A DNA stretch of 36,927 bases, taken from an uncultured Gammaproteobacteria bacterium. Lineage in GTDB: Bacteria; Pseudomonadota; Gammaproteobacteria; Pseudomonadales; Litorivicinaceae. The DNA lies in assembly GCA_913042205.1 (NCBI GenBank), contig CAJWIY010000018.1, positions 1 through 36,927 on the forward strand, read 5' to 3'. The translations under genes and the position numbers were made by a program. This document shows, in pieces, positions 30,027 through 36,927 of the stretch (its first letter is position 1; the number at the start of each line of letters is the position of its first letter). The notes beneath the pieces were generated by a model. It was not told the origin of the DNA, did no database searches, and saw nothing but the letters and a program-made list of their open reading frames with translations.

Positions 30027-31184
30027 CTATTTTCGGTGAAAGCCGTCTGGAACGATCAGAATATCTTGGTCTATATCTCTGATTAGGGTCCGCCCACAGA
30101 GCCCCATTGTTGTGTCCAACTCTTTATGGATGATTTTTAGAGCGTCGGTCACACCCTGTTCACCGTTGGCTCCGAGACCATAGGTATAGGCCCGGCCTAT
30201 CATTGTACCTTTCGCTCCCAGAGCGATTGCCTTCAACACATCCTGGCCTGAACGAATCCCACTATCGAACAATACTTCAGTTTTATGGCCTACCGTATCG
30301 ACGATATGGGAGAGCATCCGAATCGAGCTTGATGCACCATCCAATTGACGTCCACCATGATTAGATACCACGATAGCGTCCGCACCAAGCTCTGCGGCTT
30401 TGACTGCGTCTGCCGCATCGAGAATACCTTTTAGGATAACCTTGCCGCCCCACATTTCTATTAATTGCCCGATGCGTTTCCAATCCAGCGATTGGTCAAA
30501 CGCCTCTGCCGTCCAGCTGCTCAGAGAAGATGCGTCACTTACGCCTTTGGCGTGACCGACGATGTTGCCAAAAAATCTGCGCTTAGTTCCAAGCATTTCG
30601 AGCCCCCAGCCGACTCTGGTGATCATGTCTGCGACTGATTTCAGTGTCAGCTTAGGAGGAGCGGAGAGACCGTTCTTAAGATCTTTGTGTCGTTGGCCTA
30701 GCATCTGGAGGTCCACTGTAATGACTAGAGCGGAGCAATTCGCCGCCTTCGCACGTTCCATCAGACGACGCATAAAGTCGTCGTCTTTTAGGGTGTACAC
30801 CTGAAACCAGAAAGGTTTATGGGTGTGCTCTGCTACGTCTTCGATCGAGCAGATTGACATGGTGGATAATGTAAAGGGAACACCGAAACTCTCTGCGGCT
30901 CGGGCGGCTTTGATTTCACCGTCCGCGCATTGCATCCCGGTCAGGCCAACTGGAGCTAGCGCTACGGGCATTGAGACAGGGTGCCCGATCATCGTAGTCT
31001 CGGTTGATCGACCCTCCATGTTGACAGCTATTTTTTGTCTGAAGTATAGCTCTTGAAAATCTGCTGAATTTTCAAGAAACGTCTGCTCGGTCCAGCTGCC
31101 GGTCTCCGCGTAGTCGTAAAACATCTTGGGAACCCGGCGTTTATAGATCTGCTTCAGATCGTCGATGGTTGTTATAACCGTCAT
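30027..31184 (-). CDS. FMN-dependent alpha-hydroxyacid dehydrogenase (LldD-like)
   Basis: A 385-residue (S)-2-hydroxyacid oxidase/dehydrogenase of the lactate dehydrogenase/glycolate oxidase family. The TIM barrel shows APVGLTGMQ (FMN site), FQVY with Y130, TVD with D158, the catalytic base H276 and R279 in SNHGGRQLDGA, and the C-terminal FDSGIRSG phosphate-binding loop. It oxidises an L-2-hydroxyacid to the 2-oxoacid, passing electrons to quinone or oxygen. Lactate is one option, not shown by sequence. GAGGATC precedes ATG 31184. It sits 115 bases after the small membrane protein gene, on the same strand as the TRAP genes. Confidence 0.9.
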   Translation of the reverse strand: MTVITTIDDLKQIYKRRVPKMFYDYAETGSWTEQTFLENSADFQELYFRQKIAVNMEGRSTETTMIGHPVSMPVALAPVGLTGMQCADGEIKAARAAESFGVPFTLSTMSICSIEDVAEHTHKPFWFQVYTLKDDDFMRRLMERAKAANCSALVITVDLQMLGQRHKDLKNGLSAPPKLTLKSVADMITRVGWGLEMLGTKRRFFGNIVGHAKGVSDASSLSSWTAEAFDQSLDWKRIGQLIEMWGGKVILKGILDAADAVKAAELGADAIVVSNHGGRQLDGASSSIRMLSHIVDTVGHKTEVLFDSGIRSGQDVLKAIALGAKGTMIGRAYTYGLGANGEQGVTDALKIIHKELDTTMGLCGRTLIRDIDQDILIVPDGFHRK

Positions 31185-31299
31185 GTTGGGGATCCTCGTT
31201 CTTTATGAGGCAGATAGGTTAGGTTTTTGTGCGACCTGATAATCTCAATATAACGCGAATAACAAGATCGAAAAAATCCGACTATTTGGTTGACTATCG

Positions 31300-31500
31300 C
31301 TAATCTTTTTGTCGAATTATCTCGTCCCAGAGGTCATAGAAGGCCATGCCCACTACCGCTGTTGCGATAATTGCGAACGGGAGCCCCCCCCAGAATCCAG
31401 CGAAACCCGTGGAGATACTATGGGATAGACCAAAAATGAAGATCGCAAACAAAATTGTTGCGATTAGCGCAAGAATTACTTTTACCTGTTGTGAAAGCAT
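31300..31500 (-). CDS. Small membrane protein coupled to the amidase gene
   Basis: A 66-residue protein I do not recognise, with two hydrophobic helices at about residues 7-27 and 36-55 and a charged end (DLWDEIIRQKD). The ATG shares its A with the amidase stop (TAATG), and AAGGAGAAG gives an excellent ribosome binding site, so it is very likely translated. Possible roles are an extra subunit of the DctQM transporter or an unrelated membrane factor; neither is shown. Confidence 0.72.
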   Translation of the reverse strand: MLSQQVKVILALIATILFAIFIFGLSHSISTGFAGFWGGLPFAIIATAVVGMAFYDLWDEIIRQKD

Positions 31501-32834
31501 TAAGCTTCTCCTTCATCAAAAAGCGTGGTCATGAACCAGCGTGCTGTTCTTAGTAGACGGGCATCGTCTCTGAGGCGACCGACCATCTGTAACCCAATCG
31601 GGAGCCCATTTTCACCTTGCATAATGGGGAGATTCAAGGTTGGTAGACCGGCGAGGGTCCAGACAGTGCAGAAGATTGGGTTACCCGTGTGTCCCTCGCT
31701 AAGAAGCGGTGCCTCGCCTGATGCCGATGGGGATAGTATCGCGTCAAAGTCTTCGAAGAAACTTTGGAAAAACGATCCGGCTGACGCTTTAATTTCAAGT
31801 GCCTCATCGTATTCGTTTTGTGCAAAGTTTCTACCCTCTTCGAGCATCTTAGACAGAATTATAGAAAGGTCTGAACTCCCCACGAATCCAAGCCTGTCAA
31901 AGGCGCGGTGTGCCTCGGTCATGTGAATGATGCGCTGTGCCCTGATGAGTTCCTCGAACATTGGCGGGGCTTCCAGAACCTCCACTTGCCCCTCGAGAGC
32001 GTCTGCTAGTTCACGAAACCCTTCCGTGCATGCTCGTGACTGCAGTTTGCTGTATGGCAAAGTCAGGATCGCAAAGTTCGGATCCATCGGGGGCTCTGAG
32101 CAGGCACCTTGGAAGCAAGACGGTCTTGGCGCGGCGATGCTATGCGGGTCGCGGCTATCGTGAATCGACAGAGCATCGGTCACCAAGCCTAGGTCCTCAA
32201 GAGATGTCGCAAATAATCCCATCTGGTCCAATGTTGGCGACTGCTCGAAAACGCCTATTCTTGGGATAATTCCGGCAGAGGGCTTCATGGCGTACACCCC
32301 ACAGTAGGATGCCGGACGAATGACCGAGCCATTTGTCTGTGATCCGATCGCGACCGGCACATCTCCAGATGCCACCGCCGCGGCGGAGCCGGCCGATGAT
32401 CCGCCTGGCGAGTACTCCTGCGAATGTGGATTCTTCGTGCGTGCGGGATTTAAAAATGCAAATTCAGTGGTCTCTGTTTTTCCTAGGATTATCGCTCCCG
32501 CGGCTTCTAGTGCGTCGACCAAAACCGCGTTTTGATCCGAGACCTGACCCATCAAAGGTGACCCGCAGCCATGAGGCATCGCTTTTACTTCGATGATATC
32601 TTTTACGCCTATCGGGCATCCGTGAAGAGAACCAAGGGCACTCCCGTCCTTGCGAATCCGATCCATTTGGTCTGCTCGTTCTAGGGCGCGAGTTTCATCG
32701 ACAAATGACCACGATCCCAATGCCTCGTTATCACGAATGCGTCCGAGGCAGTGCTCTACCCACTGTCTGGAGCCCAAGAGCCCGTCCGCAACAGCGCTAA
32801 CGGTTTCAGAGATCGTCTGACTACTCTCGGGCAT
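31500..32834 (-). CDS. Amidase signature family hydrolase
   Basis: A 444-residue amidase-signature enzyme. The catalytic Ser-cisSer-Lys triad is K78 (PIGVKDII), the cis-serine in GGSSAGS (about S147) and nucleophile S170 (QTNGSVIRPA). There is no signal peptide, so it acts in the cytoplasm on an amide that has been taken up. The family covers aliphatic and aryl amides, ureido compounds and tRNA-linked glutamate, and the length and QTNGSVIRPA variant do not suggest GatA. The ATG shares a base with the dctM stop (TAATG), tying it to the transporter. Confidence 0.88.
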   Translation of the reverse strand: MPESSQTISETVSAVADGLLGSRQWVEHCLGRIRDNEALGSWSFVDETRALERADQMDRIRKDGSALGSLHGCPIGVKDIIEVKAMPHGCGSPLMGQVSDQNAVLVDALEAAGAIILGKTETTEFAFLNPARTKNPHSQEYSPGGSSAGSAAAVASGDVPVAIGSQTNGSVIRPASYCGVYAMKPSAGIIPRIGVFEQSPTLDQMGLFATSLEDLGLVTDALSIHDSRDPHSIAAPRPSCFQGACSEPPMDPNFAILTLPYSKLQSRACTEGFRELADALEGQVEVLEAPPMFEELIRAQRIIHMTEAHRAFDRLGFVGSSDLSIILSKMLEEGRNFAQNEYDEALEIKASAGSFFQSFFEDFDAILSPSASGEAPLLSEGHTGNPIFCTVWTLAGLPTLNLPIMQGENGLPIGLQMVGRLRDDARLLRTARWFMTTLFDEGEA

Positions 32835-34195
32835 TACGGAACATATTCTCCGAACAGGTAATCAGGTAGCCATAGCGCGAGTTCAGGGAATTGGTATAGA
32901 AGCACCATGCTAAATATAACGATCCCAAGGTAAGGCATCAGCCCCTTAAAAATTTCCATGAGCTCGATTTGATTCTTCAACACGCCTTTCAGGTAATATG
33001 CGGACATGGCCATCGGTGGGGTCAAGAACGAGGTCTGCAGATTCAGAGCCACGAGCATTGCAAAGAAGTAGGGGTTGACACCGAAGTTATCGAGCATTGG
33101 CAAGAAGATTGGCACAAAAATGATCAGGATCTCGGACCATTCTAGAGGCCAACCCAGTATGAAAATAATCGCCTGCACCATCACCAGAAACTGCCACGGA
33201 GCCAGTTCCATCCCAAGCACCCAGTGCTCAATCACATCGTGGCCACCGAGATAAGAGAATATTGAGGCAAAGGTCCACGACCCTACAAATAGCCAGCACA
33301 CCATCGCCGTTGCTTTAGCGCAAAGAAATACACTCTCCTGAATCTTCTGCCACGTGAGCGCGCGGTACAAAGCCGCCAAGACCAACGAACCGAGGGCGCC
33401 CATCGCTGCAGCCTCTGCCGGCGTCGCGAGGCCCCCAAGTATCGAGCCGAGGACCATGACGATCAGGACCGTAAGGGGAACAAATGAGAAGAGTAGGTCT
33501 TTGTAGATCTCAAAAACCGGAGGAATGGTGTCTTTGGCGGGTTTCGGCGCTATGGTCGGATTTATTGTGACCCTAACAATTGAATAGACGATATACAAAC
33601 CCGCGAGCATCAATCCCGGAAACATCGCAGCGGCGTAAAGGCGGAGCGGTGAGAGCTCTGCGATCGCCGCGTACACAATGAGCATGATCGATGGTGGGAT
33701 CAGTATCCCAAGCGTTCCACCAGCGCAGATTACACCTGCAGCGAACTTCTTGTCATAGTTGGCGTTGGCCATCGCTGGATACGCCAATAACCCCATCAGG
33801 GTAACAACCGCGCCGACGATCCCGGATGCGGTAGAGAAAACCGCGCACGTTATGAGTGCGGCGATCGCCATGGATCCGGGTAGGTTGTGCGCCGCCATCT
33901 GCAGTGAACGGAATAGGCGCCCAACGATGTCGGCCCGCTCGACGACGTACCCCATGAACAGAAAAAGAGGGATCGCGACCAATGTGTCGTTCTCCATCAC
34001 CGAGTAGGTGTTTTGGTTCAGAAGATAGAAAATTTGGTTATTAAAAAGGTCAGCTAAACTATCTGGTGCCTGGTAGTAAGCGTAGTAACCGAATCCGACA
34101 CCCATCGCGATGAGCGTGAAGGCGATTGGGAAGCCCAGGAGGACCAGGACAATAAACAGGCACAGCATCAAAATTGCGACTTCAGGGTTTGTCAT
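32834..34195 (-). CDS. dctM: TRAP transporter large permease DctM
   Basis: A 453-residue membrane protein with about 12 hydrophobic segments, the size and pattern of the TRAP large subunit (ion transporter superfamily). Typical are the opening helix PEVAILMLCLFIVLVLLGFP, the AALITCAVFSTASGIVGA segment and GGTLGILIPPSIMLIVYA with its GxxIPPS loop, and LQTSFLTPPMAMSAYY near the C-terminus. It drives sodium-coupled uptake of a carboxylate delivered by DctP. Its ATG overlaps the dctQ stop by 4 bases (ATGA) and its stop overlaps the amidase start. Confidence 0.95.
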   Translation of the reverse strand: MTNPEVAILMLCLFIVLVLLGFPIAFTLIAMGVGFGYYAYYQAPDSLADLFNNQIFYLLNQNTYSVMENDTLVAIPLFLFMGYVVERADIVGRLFRSLQMAAHNLPGSMAIAALITCAVFSTASGIVGAVVTLMGLLAYPAMANANYDKKFAAGVICAGGTLGILIPPSIMLIVYAAIAELSPLRLYAAAMFPGLMLAGLYIVYSIVRVTINPTIAPKPAKDTIPPVFEIYKDLLFSFVPLTVLIVMVLGSILGGLATPAEAAAMGALGSLVLAALYRALTWQKIQESVFLCAKATAMVCWLFVGSWTFASIFSYLGGHDVIEHWVLGMELAPWQFLVMVQAIIFILGWPLEWSEILIIFVPIFLPMLDNFGVNPYFFAMLVALNLQTSFLTPPMAMSAYYLKGVLKNQIELMEIFKGLMPYLGIVIFSMVLLYQFPELALWLPDYLFGEYVP

Positions 34196-34770
34196 GCTCT
34201 CTTCTCCTGGTGCTCAGCTTCTTCCATAAGGAGCTGCTCGGTTTCTTTAACGTCGCTTAGCCTTTGCATCCACCTGTCCTCGCGAATTGCACGGATGCAC
34301 CTGCAAATCTCGGCAGCTCCCTGCAACATCAGCAGGAACCCGGCGATGGGTATTAAAGTTTTAAAGAAGTAGATCTGTATCCGGGCCGGACTGTTCCAAC
34401 TCACCTCTTTATAACGCCAGCTGTCGGCCGCGATCTCTGCGCCGTACCAAAACAGAGCGAGCATGCCCGGAAAGAAGAACAAGACGTACAGTATCAGGTC
34501 TATTTTTCCTTGGGTTTTAGGGGAAAGTAATCGATACAGGAAGTCTCCCCGGACGTGTGCGTCTTGGGCAAGTGCGTATGGACCCGCCATCAAGAAGAGG
34601 GCACCATACATCTGTATCATCATATCCATGGACCATACGGTTGGCGCATTTAAAACATAACGCACGAACACTTCATACGATACGGACAGGGTCAATATTA
34701 AAATACACCAGCCGAAGGCCCGCCCAACCCACACGTTGAGACCCTCGATAGCGTAGACGAAACGATCCAC
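34192..34770 (-). CDS. dctQ: TRAP transporter small permease DctQ
   Basis: A 192-residue membrane protein with four hydrophobic segments and the DctQ pattern (GRAFGWCILILTLSVSYEVF, then YALAQDAHVRGDFLYRLL). It forms the membrane complex with DctM. The start is GTG 34770 with GGAG 10 bases upstream. The charged C-terminal tail (EQLLMEEAEHQEKRA) is cytoplasmic. A strong terminator separates it from dctP upstream. Confidence 0.93.
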   Translation of the reverse strand: MDRFVYAIEGLNVWVGRAFGWCILILTLSVSYEVFVRYVLNAPTVWSMDMMIQMYGALFLMAGPYALAQDAHVRGDFLYRLLSPKTQGKIDLILYVLFFFPGMLALFWYGAEIAADSWRYKEVSWNSPARIQIYFFKTLIPIAGFLLMLQGAAEICRCIRAIREDRWMQRLSDVKETEQLLMEEAEHQEKRA

Positions 34771-34891
34771 TACCTAGCTACTCCAAAAAGATTGGCATCC
34801 TGCTCGAACATCAAATGTGCGCATCTTGCGCCATTACTTGAGGCTGAAACTTTGTTAGGACGAAGTTTAATACTTCCCTCACGCTTTAGCC

Positions 34892-34925
34892 AAAAAAATA
34901 CCCGAGCACGGAGGCTCGGGTATTT
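34892..34925 (-). terminator. Strong intrinsic terminator between dctP and dctQ
   Basis: A perfect 12-base-pair stem (34896-34907 with 34914-34925, ACGGAG loop on the plus strand) is flanked by seven As at 34892-34898, which read as a T-run on the minus strand. It lies 18 bases after the dctP stop codon. It should stop most dctP transcripts before dctQ. Confidence 0.9.
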
Positions 34926-34943
34926 CTGTTCCACTAATAGGTA

Positions 34944-36047
34944 TCAACCGAAGTGGTGCTTGTAGGCCATCCGGTAGTCCGGCTGGTTCAGGTTCAGATA
35001 ATTCATCACCCGCTTAGCGTAGGCCTTCTGCGAGTCAATTACCTTCGCGAAGAAAGGATCCTCTGCGCTGATCCGGTCTACAACGATGTCCCAAGCCTTG
35101 AGCTGCTCCTGCATCACAGAATCAGGGGTACGGTATACGTTGACGCCTTGATTCTGCAGGTTCACCAAATCATCAGCGTACCGGTTGGTGTTGTGCCAGT
35201 AGAAGTTCGAGTTCTCTGCCTCTGATGCATACTTCAGGATCGCCTGAAGCTCTGCTGGTAGACCATCGTACTTCTTCTTGTTGAAAGAGATCTCGAAGAA
35301 TTCCTGCGACTGGTGGAACGAACCCAGATGATAGTGCTTAGATACGTCTTGCATACCGAAGTCACGGTCAGAGGTTGGGTTATTGAATTCTGCGGCGTCG
35401 ATCAGACCAGACTTCATCGCCGGCTGGATTTCACCACCGGGTAGTTGGACTACGGACATCCCCATCTCCATGAGGACGTCAGCAGCCAGGCCGACCGTAC
35501 GATACTTCAGGCCGCTCATCTGCGATGCGTCATTTATTTGTTCTTTGAACCAGCCCATTGGCTGCGCTGGCATTGGGCTGTTGAAGAACGACACGATGTT
35601 CAGACCCAACGACCCCATGAGCTCGTTGAAGAGTTCCATACCGCCGCCGTAGTGACACCAGCCCAAGACCTCTTGTGAGGACCAGCCGAAACATGGGCCA
35701 GTGCCGAACAATGAAGCTGCCTTCGACTTTGAGTACCAATAAGCAGGCACGTAGTGACAACCGTCGAGCACGCCGCGGTGCACCGCGTCCTGCATCTGAG
35801 AGGTTTTTACAACTGAATTAACTGGGAGCAGATCAATCTTGAGGTCCTTGCCTGCCATCGCGTGAACACGGTCGACATATGCCTGCGCGTTCTCGAGGAA
35901 AATACCGCCACCCCAGGCTGCCTGCACTTTAAGAGTTGTACCACCGTGACCACCGGCGTTGACAAGTGCTGGGAAACCGAGACTGGAGGCCGCTGCTGTT
36001 GCCGTAGCTCCCTTGAGGAATGAACGGCGATCGAGTTTTTTGCTCAT
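34944..36047 (-). CDS. dctP: TRAP transporter substrate-binding protein DctP, Tat-exported
   Basis: A 367-residue periplasmic binding protein. The N-terminus carries a twin-arginine signal (DRRSFLKG, R7-R8) and a hydrophobic stretch, with likely cleavage near residue 31 (LVNA). The mature part has the TRAP fold: GLKYRTVGLAADVL with the signature arginine, PGGEIQPAMKSGLIDAAEF, and SQEFFEISFNKKKYDGL. It resembles Rhodobacter TakP, a 2-oxoacid binder that is also Tat-type, so a 2-oxo or 2-hydroxyacid ligand is plausible but not proven. TAAGGTAG precedes ATG 36047. Confidence 0.94.
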   Translation of the reverse strand: MSKKLDRRSFLKGATATAAASSLGFPALVNAGGHGGTTLKVQAAWGGGIFLENAQAYVDRVHAMAGKDLKIDLLPVNSVVKTSQMQDAVHRGVLDGCHYVPAYWYSKSKAASLFGTGPCFGWSSQEVLGWCHYGGGMELFNELMGSLGLNIVSFFNSPMPAQPMGWFKEQINDASQMSGLKYRTVGLAADVLMEMGMSVVQLPGGEIQPAMKSGLIDAAEFNNPTSDRDFGMQDVSKHYHLGSFHQSQEFFEISFNKKKYDGLPAELQAILKYASEAENSNFYWHNTNRYADDLVNLQNQGVNVYRTPDSVMQEQLKAWDIVVDRISAEDPFFAKVIDSQKAYAKRVMNYLNLNQPDYRMAYKHHFG

Positions 36048-36090
36048 CGGACTACCTTATTTTTATCTATTACCTGCGCGCTTTTCCTGT

Positions 36091-36105
36091 CCTGCCGCAG
36101 GCAGG
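36091..36105. repeat. Short inverted repeat in the dctP leader
   Basis: CCTGCC (36091-36096) and GGCAGG (36100-36105) pair perfectly around a 3-base loop, about 45 bases upstream of the dctP ATG. No T-run follows on either strand. It may be an mRNA hairpin or an operator half. Confidence 0.4.
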
Positions 36106-36136
36106 GCGCTCCTTATTTCCATCCGTGGGGCAGTAA

Positions 36137-36165
36137 ATAGTGCGGATTTCTGTCGAATCTTGCAA
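36137..36165 (-). promoter_or_regulatory. Possible promoter of dctP
   Basis: On the minus strand TTGCAA (36160-36165) and CACTAT (36137-36142) are separated by 17 bases. The -10 match is weak (three of six). Transcription would start near 36130 with a leader of about 80 bases containing the 36091-36105 hairpin. Confidence 0.3.
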
Positions 36166-36224
36166 GGCTTTTGCGAAAAAACCGACCAGGCTATTTTTTC
36201 ATTGAAAGTTGTTTCCAATAAAGT

Positions 36225-36244
36225 CACTGTGAGCGCTTACTATT
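36225..36244. promoter_or_regulatory. LacI-family-like operator palindrome
   Basis: The core GTGAGCGCTTAC (36229-36240) is palindromic apart from one position pair, with a CG centre. The 20-base site matches the symmetric ideal lac operator at 16 of 20 positions. It is 14 bases before the hydroxyacid dehydrogenase ATG, a typical place for a repressor of the LacI/GalR family. No LacI-family gene is in the window. Confidence 0.45.
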
Positions 36245-36258
36245 CGCGGAGAGATTGC

Positions 36259-36927
36259 ATGCCAGAATTGAGTATCACACGTCGTTTGGTAGATCCGGTT
36301 CTGATCCGAGCCAGGAAGAATTATTCAGTGTGGCTCAATGAAGACGACCACGTTATGTCATCAGACGAGATCATTGAGAGAAGCCATGAGGCTGACGCGA
36401 TGATGATTTGTCACTCTGAGATTTTGTCGGCCGATGTCGCGGCGCGCCTGTCTGATCGGTTGAAGATCGTCGCTAACTATTCGGTTGGTGTAGATCACTG
36501 TGACCTTCTTGCGTTAAAGGAGCGGGGGATTGTCGTCACTAACACGCCGGATGTCTTATCTGACGCCACGGCTGAGATCGCGATGCTTTTACTACTGGGC
36601 GCGAGTCGTCGTGCCTACGAGGGTGACCAGATGCTTCGCTTAGGCACCTGGAAGCATTGGGCCCCAGTCGGCATGAACGGTATTCAAGTCAGCGCGAAAA
36701 AGCTCGGAATTGTAGGCATGGGTCGCGTCGGTCAGACGGTTGCGAGGCGCGCACGCGGGTTCGATATGGAAATACACTACACAAACCGCAGACGGCTACC
36801 GCCCGAACTGGAACAGAACGCGGTCTATCATTCAACGATCAAATCGCTGTTTGAGACAGTAGATATGATTTCACTTAATTGCCCCGCAACGCCCGAGACT
36901 GATAATTTGGTTAATACAGAGTCAATA
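36259..36927 (+). CDS. D-2-hydroxyacid dehydrogenase (glyoxylate/hydroxypyruvate reductase type), cut by right edge
   Basis: The first 223 codons of an NAD(P)-dependent D-2-hydroxyacid dehydrogenase run to the window end without a stop. The sequence shows ANYSVGVDHCDL, NTPDVLSDATAEIAMLLLL and the Rossmann loop GMGRVG (153-158). After the second beta strand comes YTNRRRLPPE: arginines rather than an aspartate, which favours NADPH and a glyoxylate or hydroxypyruvate reductase role. The catalytic Arg/Glu/His residues fall partly beyond the edge. GGAGAG (36248-36253) precedes ATG 36259. Divergent from dctP over 211 bases; probably linked in function with the hydroxyacid dehydrogenase at 30027. 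Confidence 0.9.
   Translation, partial: MPELSITRRLVDPVLIRARKNYSVWLNEDDHVMSSDEIIERSHEADAMMICHSEILSADVAARLSDRLKIVANYSVGVDHCDLLALKERGIVVTNTPDVLSDATAEIAMLLLLGASRRAYEGDQMLRLGTWKHWAPVGMNGIQVSAKKLGIVGMGRVGQTVARRARGFDMEIHYTNRRRLPPELEQNAVYHSTIKSLFETVDMISLNCPATPETDNLVNTESI

Overview
The window reads as an intact chromosomal segment of a free-living, probably marine, gammaproteobacterium with mid-range GC. The gene order is the evidence. From memory of the family, ispB | rplU-rpmA-obgE-proB | rpsT | murJ-ribF-ileS-lspA-fkpB-ispH, then thiO, then bamD | rluD-pgeF-clpB, is the Pseudomonas-type order, and ilvI-ilvH-ilvC-pssA and holD-rimI are also pseudomonad-like pairings. FabY (an acetyl-CoA-using ketosynthase known from Pseudomonas) and a tripartite TRAP transporter fit a Pseudomonadales/OMG-type marine lineage. 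I see no tRNA, rRNA, insertion sequence, phage gene or CRISPR array.

Region 1 (1-10911) is housekeeping: ribosomal proteins L21, L27 and S20, the ribosome-assembly GTPase Obg, proline synthesis (ProB), lipid II flipping (MurJ), FAD/FMN synthesis (RibF), Ile-tRNA synthetase, lipoprotein signal peptidase, an FKBP-type prolyl isomerase and the last step of the MEP isoprenoid pathway (IspH). Genes from murJ to ispH overlap or nearly touch and look like one operon. Region 2 (11009-19072) has thiO and nadE, coupled by an ATGA overlap and convergent with bamD, then rluD-pgeF and clpB. Pseudomonas carries type IV pilus genes between ispH and thiO and between thiO and bamD; none are present here. clpB is preceded by a good heat-shock (sigma-32) promoter candidate and carries an internal GTG start like the one used in E. 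coli.

Region 3 (19159-26655) is branched-chain amino acid synthesis (ilvI, ilvH, ilvC, leuA) with pssA, two small unknown genes, a probable leuA leader peptide with a terminator-like hairpin, and a diverged HolD-like gene before rimI. Region 4 (26633-29963) holds fabY divergent from ampD, and an AEC-family permease convergent with ampD.

Region 5 (30027-36927) looks like an accessory organic-acid uptake and catabolism locus on the minus strand: Tat-exported DctP, a strong intercistronic terminator, then DctQ, DctM, an amidase and a 66-residue membrane protein joined by stop/start overlaps, followed by an FMN-dependent 2-hydroxyacid dehydrogenase and the AEC permease. A D-2-hydroxyacid dehydrogenase of the glyoxylate/hydroxypyruvate reductase type diverges from dctP and runs off the right edge; a near-perfect lac-like palindrome lies just upstream of its start. 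The substrate of this locus cannot be read from sequence alone. It is the least conventional part of the window and the best candidate for a poorly described system.
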